Positions 61,021 through 64,000 of a DNA stretch of 64,000 nt are shown here, piece after piece (positions within the stretch are counted from its first letter, which is position 1; each line of letters opens with the position of its first letter). The position numbers and the translations under genes were made by a program. The DNA is taken from NCBI RefSeq assembly GCF_963583255.1, contig NC_084814.1, positions 23,768,315-23,832,314 of the forward strand, read 5' to 3'. The stretch comes from Pyrus communis. Lineage: Eukaryota > Streptophyta > Magnoliopsida > Rosales > Rosaceae. The notes beneath the pieces are model-generated. The model was not told the origin of the DNA, searched no databases, and saw nothing but the letters and a program-made list of their open reading frames with translations.

Positions 61021-63773
61021 TCACGCCTTCTTGTAGGAAGAGACCATTGATGCTATTTTGTGCAATAAACTTGATGCATTCTTGTCATTGAAGGAGGTCC
61101 ACTCTTGAAAGTTATGTAGGCTTCCTGTGAAGTCTGTAAAAAGTCCATCGACACCTATCTCGTTAATCCAGTAATTGTACTCTGCGTATGGATCTTGATG
61201 AAAGTTCAAGTGCAGGAATGAGTTCTCGTTTCTGTACGTGTAGGGGTGCACCTGCATTGGAATTGAAGGAGATGTAAGAACACGATTTACAGGAATTACG
61301 TCCATGCATCTGCAGCATTCATATTTCAGAAGATAAATCACAGAAAACCAACGCGGGTTCCTCATATTTTTAGGGTGGGTTTACCACACGATGTATCTAA
61401 GAGACACCTTGGTTCACCCCATCTACATTATTATACGTATCTTACAATCCATAACGAAGTTTTGTGCCTGAACAGCTACAAATTAGTCTCTTACAAAAGA
61501 AAATATTTATCTTTTGTTCTGTTCTACAGTCATTCAACCTTTTACTAGTAGCTCTCGTCCAGCATGTTACCATATTTTGGCTTCTCAAATTATAGCAGAC
61601 ACAACAATGACACCAGTAGTCAAAGAAACAGGACCCGATTACCCCAAATCAAACAGACAAGTGTGTGTTTGCAGAGACGAAATCTACCTGTAGGTCATGT
61701 GCATGGGCTCTGGAGACCAAATCGGTAGGTGTTTGCAAATAATTGTTTACTACAGGAACTATAGTATCTTTCCACGGTCCAATGCCCACCGCATAATCTT
61801 TAATGTAGTCAAGGTAAGGATCCGAAGTAATTTCCCAATAGGACTGCACATCATAGATTTGAGGTCAGTCAGCGAGGAATACAAATACTGAAAAGTCAAA
61901 GGAAGAACTATAGTGTGTAATCGTCTACGGGGAGATAAATGCTAGAAAGAACACAAACCTGATTAGTGTCTTGCGTTGGAATAGTAACATCGTCAATTAA
62001 GAAGATCTTGGGCAAGTCTGTCAGATTTGATACGTATACAAGTGAAGTTGGAGCAAATGACTGGATAAACGCAGGTTGTTTCAACCAATCTTTTGATAGG
62101 TATGAACCCTTGTATCCGTACTTCTTAAGTGTCTCCACAAATTTGTCCTCAAACCTCTTACCATCTGCCCACTTCACCTGTCATAAATTAAAACATCAGG
62201 TAAGTGTTGTACAAAAGAGAAAGATATCCATCAGATTCAGCACCCGAAATGGTGGCAGAGATTCCATGTCCTGATGCTTTCTTACGTAATTAGTAAGTGC
62301 GAAACTTGAGTTGTTTCCATCCGTTAATAAAAAAAACTCTAGAACTAGACTGTGACAGATTAGAATAAAATAAAAAATGCTAATCACATTCTGTGAAACC
62401 ATTATTTGTGGTAGCTTTCAGGATACTTACATGTTGGTTGATCAATACTGGATTTTTAATCTCCGGATATATTCCAACAACTCTGGGTGCGTCCAGTGCG
62501 ATTGAAATGTACTCTTCAAAAGTAATAATCGGATATTTTCCTGAGGAATGCATCAGAGAAGTATATCTCAACCATCCTTATATTTCCATCTATATAAATG
62601 AATATCTTTTACTCAGAATTCGGAAACAAAACATATGCTATTTAATGCAAAAAATTATTTAAGTGTAGCAATATTACATTACATATAGCACGTTCTATAC
62701 AACGACCTAGGGAATTAGCACTGTGAGTCAAGTGGTGAGATGCGTCACAGTAAAGCTTAAGCACATGGTCTATCTAAATGCTCGATCAAGCTCAAAACAT
62801 AAGCTAACAATATAGCGCTCGCATGATTTTAAAGCCACAAGATAAAGCTATTAATGGTTAGAAATCTGATACTGGAATAAGGTCTCTATCATCAAATAGT
62901 CAGTAACAGAAAGTAATAAAAGATGCATGCTAAAATTAAGAGTTATTTACCGAGATAGGTACTCACCATTATATTGTTGATCCCGAAATGGGTATCTCTG
63001 CTTCACTCGTAATGACTTCAGTTCTTTTAGTGTAAAATCAACTGCATACAGGTTAAAGTAACTTTTAATTTCACAGTTGGCGATAAAGACATCACAAAAA
63101 GTAAAGATAGAAGTATAAGAATTTTGGGAGTTGTGGTAAACTAACAAAACTTATCACTTGGGCGTTCAACCGTCACTTAGAAGATGGGATGTACAAAGAT
63201 ACCCATCAACACAATGCGATCAATGTTCAGTGAGGTTAACGATTTAAAAAAGTGTTGCCAGCAGAAGGGCTTCACGTACCAGTAAAAAAACCGGTAGTGT
63301 TGATCCCTTGAACTTCATAGGTTCTTTTACGATCTGCAAATTCCTTGTGTTTGGCAATATCAGTTGTATCATCAAGGGTCACATCATGAAAGCATATAAG
63401 AACACCATCTTTAGAAGATAGGATATCCGTTTCAATGAAGTCTGCACCCTCTTCAATAGCTCTCTGCAAGAATGAATGTTTTAGTACCCGTGTACCGGGA
63501 ACAGCTTTTCATCAAGTGAATGAAGCTTAATAAAACGCATACAATATGTAACTATGCCCATATTTAGTGAATTATTACCATGTATGCAGCAGCAGTTTCT
63601 TCAGGAATCTCTCCACTTGAACCTCGATGAGCAATGTTGTATGGACGAGAAGTTTGTAGAGGCTGTCTATTGGTGGCATCGGCTGTTTTGCTAGGAAGCG
63701 GACAGATTGGCCTTCCGGAACACCCAACAAGGAGCAGTAGGAACACGAGAGGTGCAAAGCCTGTCAAATACAA
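61021..63773 (-). CDS. GDPD5: Glycerophosphodiester phosphodiesterase (GDPD5/6 type), start not found
   Basis: Exons found: 63773-63579, 63463-63280, 63041-62967, 62540-62431, 62177-61959, 61843-61688, 61251-61021; about 390 residues. The enzyme splits glycerophosphodiesters into glycerol 3-phosphate and an alcohol, and is often tied to phosphate recycling. GDPD motifs are intact: the HRG pair (IAHRGSSGEIPEET), the EGADFIETDI metal site, FHDVTLDDTT, GIYPEIKNP, and the distal FAPTSL, VHPYTYRNE and GVDGLFTDF blocks. A hydrophobic stretch (PLVFLLLLVGCSG) at the very start looks like a secretion signal. The codon where relatives have their ATG reads TTG (63771-63773), with a stop just upstream in frame. 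So either a first exon lies farther right, perhaps outside the window, or the start is damaged. Confidence 0.88.
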
Positions 63774-64000
63774 CTTATGAGTCTTACTAGTTTAGATTGG
63801 CATCCAACTTATGAGTCTTAACACTATACCATTATCATACATACAAGCCGAAATAATATCATCGCCATATGCGCTACAAACTAACCTGTGCCTTCCCATA
63901 TTTAGAAACCAATTGGCTCCTTCAACTAAAAACGCCTACTTATAAATAGTATTAAAAAAACAACCTGACATTACCCCTACATCAAAAAAATTTGCCAAAT
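63774..64000. other. Window edge upstream of the GDPD gene
   Basis: A direct repeat of acttatgagtctta occurs at about 63769 and 63808. ATG codons on the minus strand here (for example MGRH at about 63901) do not join in frame to the GDPD exon with good splice sites. The true first exon may lie here or beyond. Confidence 0.35.

Noticed and set aside
1..64000. CRISPR arrays, operons, tRNA or rRNA genes
   Set aside because: The sequence is plant nuclear DNA; I found no spaced direct repeats of CRISPR type and no convincing tRNA or rRNA segments by eye. A tRNA scan would settle the latter.

Overview
The window is nuclear DNA of a flowering plant. It holds intron-rich genes with GT-AG junctions, A/T-rich introns, long gene-poor gaps full of short foldback elements, and protein families found only or mainly in plants: an AIPP2-type PHD protein, an HDA5-type deacetylase, a plant-mobile-domain/PP7 fusion, a POLAR-like protein and an organellar glycine-rich RRM protein. 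A eudicot is clear. Rosaceae (apple/pear group) is my best guess, from the look of the foldback elements, and this is inference only.

Layout. Left part (1-15 kb): an AIPP2-like PHD-finger gene (+, 5' end not resolved), HDA5 class II histone deacetylase (+, 14 exons), and a JJJ1-type J-protein with two C2H2 fingers (-). HDA5 and the J-protein are tail to tail. Middle (15-32 kb): plastid phosphoserine phosphatase (-, 7 exons), a 4 kb repeat-rich gap, the mitochondrial ATP synthase gamma subunit (-, 9 exons) and, head to head with it, a mitochondrial carrier (+, 9 exons). Then (32-46 kb) a MAIL3-like gene (+, 7 coding exons) that joins a plant mobile domain to a PP7-type phosphatase whose first metal-binding Asp is Gly, a 5 kb repeat-rich gap, and a POLAR-like gene (+). 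Right part (46-64 kb): mitochondrial glycine-rich RRM protein (-), a single-exon presenilin (+), a plant protein of unknown function with a Cys-rich tail (+), RPA1 large subunit (+, 12 exons), and a GDPD5-type glycerophosphodiester phosphodiesterase (-, start not found).

The genes are not an operon or cluster; each is a separate transcription unit. Several have roles in chromatin and genome maintenance (AIPP2-like, HDA5, PMD-PP7, RPA1). I recall Arabidopsis relatives of the PHD gene, HDA5, the RRM gene and RPA1 lying close together near At5g610xx, and relatives of the J-protein, carrier, RRM gene and GDPD5 near At1g742xx. If so, this window keeps an ancestral gene order that Arabidopsis has split between two blocks.

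Exon coordinates were worked out by eye from reading frame, splice sites and protein similarity. For every gene with a complete model the exon lengths add up to whole codons. UTRs and UTR introns are less certain. The most unusual locus is the PMD-PP7 fusion at 33.8-38.0 kb, flanked and invaded by foldback elements.
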